A stretch of 64,000 nt of DNA, taken from NCBI RefSeq assembly GCF_051020955.1, contig NW_027476096.1, forward strand, positions 1,302,001 to 1,366,000, written 5' to 3'. Positions 48,279-61,100 of the stretch are shown one piece after another (the first letter of the stretch is position 1; every line of letters begins with the position of its first letter). A program made the translations under genes and the position numbers. The DNA is from Megalopta genalis (Eukaryota > Arthropoda > Insecta > Hymenoptera > Halictidae). Under the pieces are notes generated by a model that was given only the letters and a program-made list of their open reading frames with translations, was not told the origin of the DNA and ran no database searches.

Positions 48279-51200
48279 ATGACTAAGTGTATGTTAAATA
48301 TGATTCAGTGTAATTGTCAGCGGGCGTATACGGTTATGTGTAACCTGGGAGTGGTTATGAATGAGAAGAGTGTAAGTGTAGCGATGTTACAGGAGCCGTA
48401 TGTGGCTGTGGATGGGAGTATGAAAGGATTACCAGGCTGTATGAAAGTATTTGTGCATGAAAGCGAGCGAACGGGAGCAGCTGTTGTGGTGAATGATGTG
48501 CGTATAGAGGCGGTATGTATGAGTGAGTGTACAAATGAGTATGGCGTGTGTGTGTGTGTGTGTGGTTGAAAGGAGACTTTGGTGAGTTGTATGTTGTAGG
48601 TTTGGCCGGGATATTGAGGAATATCTTAGATACATGGATAAAGTGTGTGAATGTTGCGTGGTAGGAGGGTTATTTTTGGTATGGATGCGAATGCGGTATC
48701 TCCCTTATGGTACAGTAAGGGAGGTGGCCGCTCGAGAGAAAATTACATGCGTGGTCGTGAATTAGAAGAATGGATTATTGTGAATGGTATGCAGGTGTTA
48801 AATGAGCAGAGTGAATGGTATACGTTCTCTGGTCCGCGAATGGACAGAGTGATATTGATGTAACAATTGTGAATTATTCCTGTGTTGGATGTCAGTTTGA
48901 ATGGAAAATAGAGTGTGAGTGGGGAATAAGTGACCATAATGTTATAAGTGTTAGTATGATATTGGATAAGGAGTGTGTGGAAATTTTGAATGTTGAGAAA
49001 AGATGGTTTTGTAAGAATGTTGATTGGGATGAGTATATGGATGAACTAAGACATAGTGCGGTAGCGAGTGAGCTTGATATGCAAAATGATAAAAGTGCGG
49101 ATGAGTTAGCGGCTGGAATGGTACGTTTGATCCAAGATGTGAGTGATAAGTGTTTGAAAGTATGTAAGAGACTGAATAAGAGAAAGATTGCATGGTGGAC
49201 AAGAGAGTTAGAGAAAATGAAGAAGAATGTACGGAACAAACGGAAGAAAATGCAGAATGCTAGGCGGAGAAGGGGAAAATGTGTGTGAAAGAGCACTAGA
49301 GTATAAAAGAAGTTTGAGTGAATATAAGAAAGAGATGTGTAGAGTGAAAGAGGATTACTGGAAGAAATTTGTGAGTAAATAGAGTAATGAGGACCCATGG
49401 GGTCCTGCTTACAGAGTATGTAGATGAAAATATCGTGGTGAATGTTTAAATACGATGAATGTGAATGGAAGAATGACGAAAACATGGAATGAAAGTGCGA
49501 ATGTGATATTGGATCGCTTGTTCCCGGCTTCGGAGATGAATGATGTAAATGATGAACTGAATGACGGAAATGAAGTAATAAATGAGGAAGTGAATGGTAA
49601 TGTAAATGGAGTTAATGGAGTAAATGATAAGAGTTTTGAATGGTACGAACTGAAAGAAGCAATTAGGGAAATGAGGTTGGGTAAGGCGCCAGGAATGGAT
49701 GGTGTGAGTGCTGAAATGATGAGAAATGTAGGACGAGCGATACCGGAATATTTGAAGAGTATGTATGATGTATGTTTGAGGACGAATACCTGTCCGAGTG
49801 AATGGAAGAAAGCACGTGCGATTATTTTGTTAAAGTCTCCTGAAAAAGTTAAATCTGATCCAGGGTCTTATAGGCCGATTTGTTTATTATCAGTTCTGGG
49901 GAAGATCCCCTAGAGAAAATGATGGTCAGGAGTATAGAACGAAAGATGAATAGAAGAATGTGTGACGTGCAGCAGGGATTTACGAGAGGTAAGTCAACAG
50001 AGACTGCATGGCTGAAAGTTAAGGAGTATGTATCTCAGAGTGAATGTAAGTATGTATTAGGGATATTTGTAGACTTTAAAGGAGCGTTTGATAATTTGGA
50101 ATAGTGTAGGGTGATTGAGAAATTGAGTGAGATTGAATGTAATGAGACTGGTTTGTGGAAAGATTATTTCAGGGACCGAATGGTTTGTATGACTGGAATA
50201 AATGATATAGTATGGAAGCGTGTAGTACGTGGCTGTCCGCAAGGATCCATAGCAGGGCCGTTTATTTGGAACTCAATGATGAACGACTTGCTTTTGGATC
50301 TGAGTGCGTTAGGATGTAAATGTGTTGCATATGCAGATGATTTGTTTTTAATGATTGAAGGGCGTAATCGAGTGGAACTGAAGAAAAAGGGAACTGAATG
50401 GATGAGAATTGTGTGTCAATGGGGAGAAAAAGTAGGAGTGAGTGTTTCTGAATCTAAGAGTGTGATGTTGATGATGAAGGGAAATCTGGCAATGACTAGA
50501 AGCCTGAATGTACGTATGAAAGATAAAGGTATGAAAAGAGTTGAATGTGTGAAATATTTAGGTATTTAGATGAGTGAGAGAATGCAATTTAAAGTGCATT
50601 TGAAAAGTTTGTAAGACAAAATAATTGGAGTGGTTGGACAAATGAGTAGAGTGATGAGGCGAGAATGGGGAATGAGAAAGAAGGGTATGCGTGTAATTTA
50701 TAGAGGTTTGTTTGAAGCGTGTGTGATGTATGGAGGTAGTGTTTGGTGCGACAGTATGAAATTTCAGTATGCTAGAGATATTATGAATAGATGTCAGCGA
50801 GTGGTTTTGTATGCTTGTCTGAATGTGTGCAGAACTGTTTCGATGGATGGCCCCCCCCCCCCCCCCGGGACCTGGAATGTAGAAGAAGAGGCATGATTTG
50901 GCGATGGAAGCATGGTGTGAGTGTTGGTGAAAATGAGATTGTGAATGATGAGGAAATGGCTGGGGTGGAGGAACAAGAAAGAGAGAGATTTATAAATGAG
51001 AGAATGATAGAGGTATGGCAGCGTAGATGGCATGAGCGTGAAGAAGGGCGAGTGATGTATGAATAAATTACGAATGTTCGATTTGCATGGAAGACGATTA
51101 AGTTTGAACCTAGTTTATATGTGTGTTTCTTGATAACTGGGCATGGAAGTATGAATGACTTTTTATGCAAGCGTGGGTTGTGCGAAACTAGGATGTGTGG

Positions 51201-51426
51201 ATGTGGTAGAGCACATGAAGATTGGAAGCATGTTTTAGTTGAGTGTGAATGGTATGATGATCTCCGTAATCTGAATGATTGTGGTGTGAAAGTGTGTGAT
51301 GATGGGAGTGTGGATGTAAAGACTGTGCTGGAGGATCAGGCAACATATGAATGTTTTAGTGTATTGGCGAAGAATGTGTTTGAGAGAAGAAGAGTGAGAG
51401 TGAGTGAAAGAACGAATGTCGCGTAA
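48279..51426 (+). pseudogene. non-LTR ORF2 (endonuclease + reverse transcriptase)
   Basis: The endonuclease part (48279-49000) has VAMLQEPYV, FGMDANAVSPLW and SDHNVISV. The reverse transcriptase (49455-50569) has LGKAPGMDGVS, SYRPICLLSVLGKI, GFTRGKSTETAW, FVDFKGAFDNLEW, GCPQGSIAGPFIWN and the catalytic YADD. The C-terminal part (50630-51426) has CVMYGGSVW, RVVLYACLNVCRTVS and the CCHC-like CGCGRAHEDWKHVLVEC. Frame breaks lie near 48569 in a (GT)n run, 48830, 49288, 49913, 50104, 50569 and at a run of sixteen C (50851-50866). It cannot be active as it stands. Confidence 0.85.
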
Positions 51427-51960
51427 AGCCTGGTGTCCAGAGGCGCAGGGGGATACCCTTACAGGCTGAAACGTCGGCTGGATACGGTTCGCCCAATCCA
51501 CGCACTCGAAGTGCTGGTTCACCAGTACCGGAAGTGTAGGCTTCCAAACTGGTAGTAGTTAACGCTACGAAAGATCCAACCAGTGATCTTGACTGGTACC
51601 GCGGGGACCGGGAGCCCCCGAGGAGTGCCTCGGCCCGGTCATGGGTAGGACCATCGCGAGGGCAGTGGTAAGGCCAAATGCTGGTCAGAGGCCCCTTTTT
51701 CCAGGGTCTCGGCGGGTAAGCTGCGCATCGTTCAGCTCGCGCACCGTCCTACAGAGACGGTAGAGCGTGGAAAGTCGTTCGGCACCACCGGTTATCTGCT
51801 CTTTAGTCCCTGCAGCCTGGGAGTGTATCGGTAGTTCCCGCATTAGCGGGAACGCGCTGATTGGACGTATCCCAATCCCATGCCCATGAGGGCCGCGTGG
51901 CCGCACGTTAAATTAACAGAGACGAAATGTTCGTCATCGTCGGATACAGATCAGCTGTGC

Positions 51961-52530
51961 AGTTTATCATACATTGTACGAGGTCAATGCACTATCCTCC
52001 CCCGCACACATTTCTGTGCATGAAGTGGATTTACAACTAAATGGGCGAGTTTCTTATTGATAACACTCTTCATATTTCTCTAACAAACAAATTCTTTACG
52101 TCCTTTAACGCGATTATTTGTTACTAAATCAGCTTTGCAAATCGTTTGTTGAATTCTGTTCGGACACGGAATTATTTAAATTAAAATATCATTTACGTAC
52201 TTTGTTAATCTTCACTGTACGCCTTGCTTAAAAATTTCATATGGTACACACGAGGTGTCATGCACACCAGAAAATTAAAACGTTTGTCACGGTTAAATTA
52301 CTTATTATTCCGGGTTCGAAAAATTAGAAAATATTCTGTAGACATTCTGAAATAAGGATGAATAGCGTTTTTCTTAAAATTATCACTCTCACGTAGTAAA
52401 AAAAAAAAAATTCGGAAGTTCACACGTTGATTCGAACGCAGTACGGAGCCCCTCTTCTTCTATCACGCTCCACGGTCGAAGCACGTTGCACTCTATCGAT
52501 CGACCATGTTATAATTCGCGCCCTCGCCTC
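51961..52530. other. intergenic
   Basis: AT-rich, with a 13-A run near 52400 and a GC-richer strip (52430-52530) that may belong to the following foldback fragment. No gene recognised. Confidence 0.4.
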
Positions 52531-52663
52531 TCATTGGTCAATGTTTTTCGTTAATAACTCGTAAACAAAGCCGCGGATTGCATTTTCGCAAAGGAAAAAA
52601 TTACTTAGAATGATCTCAGCTACTCCCAATTTCTGTAATGCGAGACATTTTTGGAACACCCTG
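52531..52663. mobile_element. half of a CAGGGTGT-type foldback element
   Basis: Matches the right arm of the element at 62394-63341: CATTGGTCAATGTTTTTCGT, GCGGATTGCATTTTCGC, then GAACACCCTG followed by TA. The left arm is not present. Confidence 0.7.
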
Positions 52664-53307
52664 TATAAATTAGATATTACTAAATTACTAAAAGATAATA
52701 TTTTATTAACTGTATTGTCTTTTAGTATTTACTATTTCTATATTTACAAATCAATTATCCAATTTCAGAGAACACGCATTCTGTCTGCCACCGAAGTTGC
52801 AATTATACAAAAATATTTCCTGGCAAACTCAGACATGATGCTGTCTTTTTTACATTATCTTTCTAATGGATCAATGTATTTACTTTTCGGTTAAAAGTGG
52901 TTCTTTTAAATAATTTTCTAAGTCTAACTGAATACAGTTTTGTTTCTTCCCGTTATAATGTTATAAGTCTTTTGTTTTGTTTCGTTACCTTATATAAAGG
53001 TATTAAACAGGTATCGACACTTTTGTGAGGTATCAAACAGATATTGATACTTTTTATTGAGTACTTTGATATCGAATTGATTGAATATCATCAATGGTAT
53101 CGGTATCGATCCGATCACTAGCGATGGGGATTATTAAGATGACGGTGATCTAGATTCCGGCGACATTACAGTTGTCACGTAACTGCACGAGTCGATGCCG
53201 CATACCGCTCGATGTAAGTCGCGTGCGTTATTATAATAAGTAGTATGTATATTTATTAAGTGTACAATAAAGGTTATCGACAAAGTAAGGCGAAAATATA
53301 TCTGTAA

Positions 53308-53595
53308 ACTTATATCCCGAATATATTTCGCTATTTAATGTTATCATTCGAAAGGGGAATGTTCAGTGCAGTGCGTGAATATCAGAATTAATGAGAATTA
53401 TATAGATATTTGGTAATGTAAGTCTCAGAAAGTAAGCACAAAATTTTTGGTATGGAAGCTATGAAATCAAAGCATTTTTATGCCATGGGATGAGTTTTCT
53501 GGTGTTGAAACTGTGACATTCACATACTGCACTGAACCTTCTGCTTTCGAATGGTACCATTAGACAGCGAAAAATATACTGATATAAGGTCGAAA
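53308..53595. mobile_element. foldback MITE
   Basis: Arms at about 53308-53383 and 53517-53595 pair imperfectly. The inner word CATTCGAAAGGGGAATG...CAGTGCAGTGCGTGAAT mirrors ATTCACATACTGCACTGAACCTTCTGCTTTCGAATG. No coding capacity. Confidence 0.65.
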
Positions 53596-53854
53596 AGTTC
53601 GAGCCCGTATCAGTAATACCTTTTTTGGCAATATCGATAATATAGAGTAAAAAATGTGACAAGGTTAGTTACACTTATGCATATAAGGTGGTGCCTAAGT
53701 AGGACGACTGTCAACGTAGAATCGAAGGCGGATGCAAGTTTGATTGTTTGGACGCATACGAAAAATAAGCAGTTGCAAGCAGTTGCCTATATTCACATAC
53801 CGCGATCAGTATAACCATAGCTTCAGCTTCATACATTATTTGCAATTGCGATCA

Positions 53855-54607
53855 AAGGGCCTAGCCGATTGAGATGGTCAAGATTGGCCTTAGAGGTTTT
53901 TTTAATGAGCATTATATACTCATCATAGTTCGATAGATGACCAAGAAAAACTCATCCGTGAAAAGTTTCATCCTTGTAATTTGTCCGTGAGGGTAGTTAC
54001 AGGGTAAATTAGATTTGGGTGCTTTTCCGCTCATTTCCCCCCTTCGGCAACTTCTTAAAATTTTGAAAAAAATGTAGCTTATTTCGAACATCAAGCCGCA
54101 TATTATAGAATTTTTTCAGATTTTTCGGTTGCAAACTGTAGTTATCAAAAATGGGAAATAAAAAAAGATCGGAAGATTGAAGATATCTCGAAAACAAAAA
54201 TACTATGCCACCCTGAAATTAATTCCCTAATAATGTCTAAACTATCACAAGCAGTGTGCTCAATTTTTCTCAGATTTTTCATTCGATTAGGCCATTGTAA
54301 AAAGAAAGAATGAAATTCGATTTACGAAATACGATCCGAAATACGTTTTTGTTGTGAGGAAGAAAGTTACTACTTGTTGGGTGTATATACCGCAAGTGTG
54401 GATTAAGTAATTTTAAAAACGTTATTACATTGAAACAAGCAATTTTTTAATCTAGAAAATGCGATTTAAGAGAAAGAAGAAATTGTGATGTGCACATTGC
54501 GTAATGTGCAAAAAAAAACCTTGGGTAAGTAATAACTCGAACGGGGTATAATACTCATTAAATAACCTTTGAGGGCAATTTTGACCATCTTAATCGACTA
54601 GGCCCTT
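53855..54607 (+). mobile_element. 753-bp TIR element family, complete-looking copy
   Basis: Ends AAGGGCCTAGCCGATTGAGA and, inverted, AAGGGCCTAGTCGATTAAGA form about 30-bp terminal inverted repeats. A second, truncated, oppositely oriented copy lies at 35170-35784. No transposase is encoded. The superfamily is unknown and no target duplication was clear. Confidence 0.7.
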
Positions 54608-54766
54608 GTTTGTATATTTTAACGAGTAAATAGTATTTGTTTTCATTGGGAGTCCATGAGCATCCTACGTAGGTAATCCCGGGTTAAACAGTGAATAGAA
54701 AAAGAAATGTCATATTTATACATTTTTTCGTATTTTATATTAATTTGATCAATAAATCACTTACAC

Positions 54767-54990
54767 CTAACCTTGCAGCATGCTATAATAGTCCAACTTC
54801 GTGTAATTTCCTAGTTGTTGTTCTCGTTGAAACATCTGCTCCCAAAGTTTCTGCAATGGTTTCTGGCGCAACTGTTGGATCTTGCCGACATTAGCGAACA
54901 GTTCTACGATCTTCTTGCACAATGGTATCCTCGACTGTACATGGAAAATGTAGCAGCTGTAGTGTGTAACCAGACTTTCTACCCCCCGGG
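54767..54990 (-). pseudogene. Tc1-like transposase fragment (helix-turn-helix part)
   Basis: In a minus-strand frame with stops, DPTVAPETIAETLG...VSTRTTTRKLHEVGLL matches the second helix-turn-helix of Tc1-like transposases (VS..TVRRRLHEAGL). The 83-codon open frame in another phase (54767-55018) is a by-product. Confidence 0.5.
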
Positions 54991-55182
54991 TAGAATCATT
55001 ATCTATTATAAACATCAAACATCAAACTAGAATGACTATATTGATCGAAGAGTCTGAAGACTTAATAGGAGGAAATATTAATAAAACATTTCTGGACAGC
55101 GATAGTAATTTTCTAACCTCTCATAATTTGAGGTAAATTGAAACATAAACGTACGCCGGAAACAGGATAGAGTGAATAAATT

Positions 55183-58100
55183 ATGACACCAAGGTGTAGT
55201 GGAACTGTTCTTCAAACAATGCGTGCAGACATTTCGTTGACACTGGCAATGATGGACGGCTTCCGAAAGAACTACGGTCTTTATTCGTCTTTGTTAAGTA
55301 TGACTGCACTCTGGCCTTACGACCATACCTTAGGAGCAAAGATTCAAAGAATAAGTTTCATTATACTATCATTCAGCCTTGTAGTGATTCAGGTAATAAC
55401 GACTCGTATTACAGTGAATATTTTCATTTTTAACTTGAAGATCAATCATGTTTACCTCAACCGAGATAACATCATGTTTATACATAGAGGAGACGCGATG
55501 CTTTTATTTAGAAGGAAAATATACAGGGTGTCCCAGGTTTTAAAGTTCAAACTTTGTTAGTGTATTCTATGGCACAAAGTAAGAAAAAAATGTTATGTAA
55601 ACATAGGTCATATAGAGCTTTATTAAGAAGTTATAACAAAAATTCAGAATAGGAATAGTAATCAACTTGCTGTTACTGCGAGCATTGGCTTGAATAGATC
55701 AGCACATGCCGTGTGTTTATGTAAACTGTGTTTATTAATACATTTCGAAATGTATTAATAACCGTTGTTAACAATGCATGATTGACATCGATCGAAGATT
55801 TCTTTTTATTTTTTATTTTTTTTTTAGTTGATTACTATTCCTACTCTGAATTTTTGTTATAACTTCTTAATAAAGCTCTATATGACCTATGTTTACATAA
55901 CATTTTTTTCATACTTTGTGCCATAGAATATACTGACAAAGTTTGAACATTAAAACCTGGGACACCCTGTATAGAGTGAAAAATGATTTAAAGTATTTTG
56001 AATGTTTATAAAATGTATTGTGACAAAACTTTAATAACGTGTCTCTTATCTAAGCTTCAGCGAAATCATTTCGTTGAGAATCTGTCTCAATCATAAATAA
56101 GATAGCAGCTTTATTGGTCAAAGCTTTATTGAACGTGTACTTTTACAATCTAGCCACTGAATATGACTTGGCTAGTATATGAAATCATTACATCTTTTGC
56201 AAAAATTCATCTATCGTCGATGATTCGAATCAATCCGAATTTGAATCCAAATCCGAATCTGTATCTGAATCTGAATTAAATGCAGTCTTTATTCCCAACT
56301 TCACGTTTTCGACATTGATGATGACCGATAAAAAAACATACGTATCAAATGTTTTTCAGAGAACTACCTCTCATAACAATATTCAAGTTGCTACGTTAAA
56401 CAGTTCAACTTTTTAAAGGCTAGACTAAATGACTTGGAATCTTTTTAGATGACAGGAAGACTATAATAAGAGACTATAATAACTATAATATATAGATGAC
56501 AGGAAGACTATAATAAGAGACTATAATAACTATAATATATAGATGACAGGAAGACTATAATAAGAGACTACATATATAATTAGAGACTATAATAACTATA
56601 ATATATATTTTTTAAATTTTGCTATTACTTGAAATAAGAAAGAAAAATGAGAAACTCATGTTTTTCAACTTTTCTATCTAAGCTTATGACGAAAATTTTA
56701 AAAATGCATTTTGTAGATCTCGGTAACGTAGATGCATGTTGAAAATTTTATCGATATTGGTTAACGCAGATTACTGTAGAAAATCGTGACGAAACAGCGA
56801 TCTTCGCGATCTTTAATTGTATCATATCAAGGTCATCCGATTTCGATTAAATTTTCACCATGCACACAAGTTACCGAGATCTATAAAACGGACTTTTTAA
56901 ATTTTCGTTATATATTCAGATAAAGAAGTTGAAAAACGTGAGTTTTTTTATTTTTTTGTTATTCCAAGCTATAGCAAAATTAAAAAGAAATATTATAATT
57001 ACTGTCTAATAGGCTAATCCTTATGCCATTTAGGAATAAATTTAAGTCCTTTTGTCGAGTTTTAAAAAAGTTCAAGTCTTAACATCTTCAAGCGATGTTA
57101 AGCACAAGGTCGCCACTTTACATCCAGCTCGCAACTAGTAATAATATAAAATATTTCTTTTTATCCGTTTTTAATCCTTTGGCTTTATCAGCATGCATTT
57201 TGCAAATTTATAATGAAATCGTTGAAACCATATACGTTCTCTTCGATAATTTCTGATAAGATTTGGCGATGACCTATAGGTGTTAATAGTTCGTCAGAAC
57301 TAAATCTTCCAGACGCCTATAGCCGTTGTTTGGGATTGGTCACGCGAATTAGCGGTCAAACATGGTGGATTGCTACCAATTTCGGTGCGATCGTTTAAAT
57401 TGCAATTAGCGGTGTAATAGGGGAGAACTATCACCAAAGGGACGGATGTTATTAAGACGGATGTTACAGACAAGATTCTAGTTTGAAACGTTCGAAAGAT
57501 CAATTCTTTTACTACAAAGGTGTATAGTGTCAGTGAGTTCCACCTACGTCTACTTATTTTGCTTTTAATTTTTCTTGAAAGTGCATTTTTTCTAATTCAT
57601 CAATTGGTTGTATTGAATGGGACAAGCATATTCATGATAACAAAATAAAGTAATCTCGGTATTAATCTTATAAGTATTGCTTTTTATAATGATCTTAAAT
57701 TACATAAATCCTACTTCACATCTTTGGTTAATATCAGTTTTTAGCATTTTATGACAATAAATAAACCTTTTAATAAAAAGAAACTTTGAATAATGAAAAT
57801 TAACACGAATTTCTGAATAAAAAAAAAATATCTTAAAAATGATCTTAAAAAGAATCTTAAAAATTATAATAGCATAATAAGCAACAAAAGTTTAGGGTAC
57901 TTGTTTCATTTACCCATTTACTACAGATCTTTCACCGATGTCAGTCTTCATTGCTTTGTGAATGTTGTTTTACAAATTTGACATTCGTCAATATCTTATG
58001 CTCCTTTTCTTGCGTTTCATTTACATTTGCTAATAGTTTTCCTATCTGATCCAGATTCTGTAATATTTAACGAATCTGTGCTTCTATTTTTCGGGACTGA

Positions 58101-61100
58101 CACAGTAAATTTTCCTTAGAATGCCAAATTTCGGGTTGTTGTGAATTTCTCTGTGCTAGTCCTAAGCCTATGTGATTATCGCTACGTCGATGCTAAGAAT
58201 CACACTGATGCTGCCCACAAAAGCTGGTACTGATCGGCTACTGTTAATTTTATATTTTATTGTTATCTTCATTGTTACATTCTTCGTTGTTATTAGTTTT
58301 GTTATTATTAGACTGCGAATTTTATGCATGTATAACAAAAATGGGTAATTAAAATTTGATACGATGAAAACATTGAAAGAATTTAAGGACATCTGCATAT
58401 CTTTTTTTTGAGCTAAACTTATCCTTGGGGATTTCTATTTTTTCGACTTTCCAATGGATTTTGTCCCGGAAGGGCTAAACTTTTCCTTGGGGGTTATGTC
58501 AATGTTAAAACTACATCTCATCACAGCATAACTTTTTAACAAATGAATTTAGGACTTATTTTAATTACAATCCCAGATTCAGGACTTCGATTTTTGGACT
58601 TTTTTCGACAAAATCCATTGGAATGTATACTGGAAAGTCAAAAAAAAATATAGAAACCTCCAAGAAAAAGTTTAACTTTATTTTCAACTCATTTAAATTA
58701 TTAAAAGAAAGAAAGAAATTTCTATCTAACTCCTTCTCGTTAGAATTATTAAAGATAATTTTTATTTTGCATAAAGCTGTGCAGTTTAGTTATTATGCAA
58801 TGTAATTGAAGAACAATTTTATTAATACTTTCTATTAATACTTTCGCGATAAAGAGGACTTCTCCGCGTCGAACATCGTCAACAGTAGTCGAAGGTTTAA
58901 TATAAAACATAAAACATTACATTAATGATTAATCTTTATAATATTGTTTGTATTGTATCTCTTATAGCTCGGAAGGTTTGAATAATATTTTTAATAATAT
59001 CGACTAATTGATAAGCTAATCTATAATTCTTTTAATTTGGAAGTCTAAATGATATTGAATGTTTGCAAAAAGTTAAATGTGTATGGATCACAATAGATTT
59101 GTGTAGAGATCCATTATTGTTCACTAACAAGGAGAGGCCCCTAACGTTGACGCTCACTTTCTGATAAGATTTGGTACAGTGACAGAACTTGTAAAGTTGA
59201 ATTCAATGATACCATGTTGGGGGGTGGCGGTTGGGGGGCATCGCACGGTGCCATGCGCCGTAATTCAGCGCGTCTTTCTGGCCTTTTATTAACAACTTTA
59301 ACATTAAATATCTCAAAAACTATAAGTCGTGTGCCCCTAAAACTGGATATCATTGGATTCAGCTTTTCAAGCTCTACCACTCTACAAAATCTCATGAAAA
59401 AGTGAGCGTCAACCTTGGGGACCTCTTCTTGTAAGACGGTGCTATTAATTGATTATTGAGAGAGAATAAATTGAGAGACAAGAAAAAACTATTTCATGTA
59501 GGAATAATTAGACAGCACACATTATACAAAGAAAAAATGTTGAAAGTTAATTCTCTCACGAATAGTTTCTGTTAGGACAATGACAATTTAGGTATTTGAC
59601 TTACTTTCATTCCAGAAATCGAACGATCTGAATTGACCCGTGAGAAAATTGTTATTTCCTCCGGTGCTTCAAACTTTTAAAAACAAATAAAATATTTTTC
59701 AGATATCGTCGATAAGGACGGTGGAGGTGTCACTGTACAATATACTTTTGACGATGTCGTACACCTGCCCATTGCTCTTGTACATTCAACGATATATCTA
59801 TTTTCTGTCCATCTTTCCACTAGTAAGTTCGGAAATACGACCTTCTCGTTTTTGTTGCATCAAATGAAAGACGTTAACGTAATTATTCTATCCGTTAAGC
59901 ACAATTTCCATGATCGTAACATTGCTTTTTTATACGGTTGCAGTTAAAAGTTATTTTCGGTAATATCGGAAAGATTTGCAGACAGGCGAAAAATTCTGTT
60001 GAACTGGACCTATTCATGAAGCATATAATCGATACGCGACGCATAATCGTTGCATATCTAGGTAAAAGGCATTCAATATATAGATCGATATCAAATATAT
60101 GAGCCGTTTATTTTGAAAGTGGCGTAAGTCGCTTTGTTTTTAAGTCGATATATTTAAGGGTTTGCGTTTTAACACGTTTAAAAATATGGATGCTAACTTT
60201 CGAGAAGATTTACTTGTATTTGTTATCTCAGGATACTGATATTTTTCTCAGTATAAATAATTTCGTATAAACATTAAAAAATCACCACTTTTCATTACGG
60301 TAAAGTGACTTATGCCACTTTCAAAATAAACGGCTCATATAAGAAATGAAAAAAATATTTGATTATAATTTTATTTGAAAAAAAATGAATTTTTATGGAA
60401 ATATAGTGCGACAAAATGATAACACGTTTAACTACGCGTATCATGTATAACAATAAATCAACGAATGATATTTAATGCTTAATATTTTCTAAATTCTCCT
60501 TGACATTTAATAACAACCATCATTCTTTTTGGAAAAGATTTATAAAGTCTTTTAATAGTTTCTGACTCCAATTGCTCCCACTAATATGGAATACATTTTT
60601 TTCAATCGGTGCTGTCTCGAAATTATCTTAGATTCCCATACACAGCTCGGTTAAGATTCGATCTAGCGAGCAGTGTTGTTAGGTCCAGTGCGATTTCAGC
60701 GCCTTTTGTAACGGAGGGGATAACGAAGTGCTACGAACTGACCCACTGGCAGAGTGGGAGACTCGGCTACGTCATTCTCGACGTCCCGCAAACTGGTGTA
60801 GGCGCAGAGGGTGGCCTCGCGAGGAGATTGGGAGACTACCCACCTAATCTACTAATACATCGACTATTCCATTATTGCAGGCGATGACAATATAGCATTT
60901 CTGGACTTAGTTACACTGATCGCGACAGCAGGTCGGCCTTATGGCATGGTTGGATTCTAACCGTCCCCGTTCGCAAAGGGTTAAATGTCAAAGAATCCAC
61001 TCGTCGTACAATGTCCCTCTCACTATAAACCCTTTGCATTCCGCTGTCCCCTCTCGTGGGACATCGTAATTCTAGCATATCACTCGGATGTCCCCTCTCG

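Larger units (their letters stand above)
46559..51960 (+). mobile_element. R1-group non-LTR retrotransposon, decayed but nearly full length
   Basis: A GC-rich 5' UTR-like block (about 46559-47000), a gag ORF1, an ORF2 with endonuclease, reverse transcriptase and C-terminal part, and a GC-rich 3' UTR (51427-51960) are in order on the plus strand. Many stops and frameshifts break both ORFs. The coding part is strikingly rich in G, T and A with very little C, as in GTGTGAGTG runs, unlike any neighbour. Group assignment is from motif layout. Exact ends and target duplication were not found. Confidence 0.8.

Noticed and set aside
54767..55018. Possible last exon of a neighbouring odorant receptor or other gene
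   Set aside because: The minus-strand translation in the adjoining frame fits a Tc1-like helix-turn-helix better, and no splice borders or receptor motifs were found.
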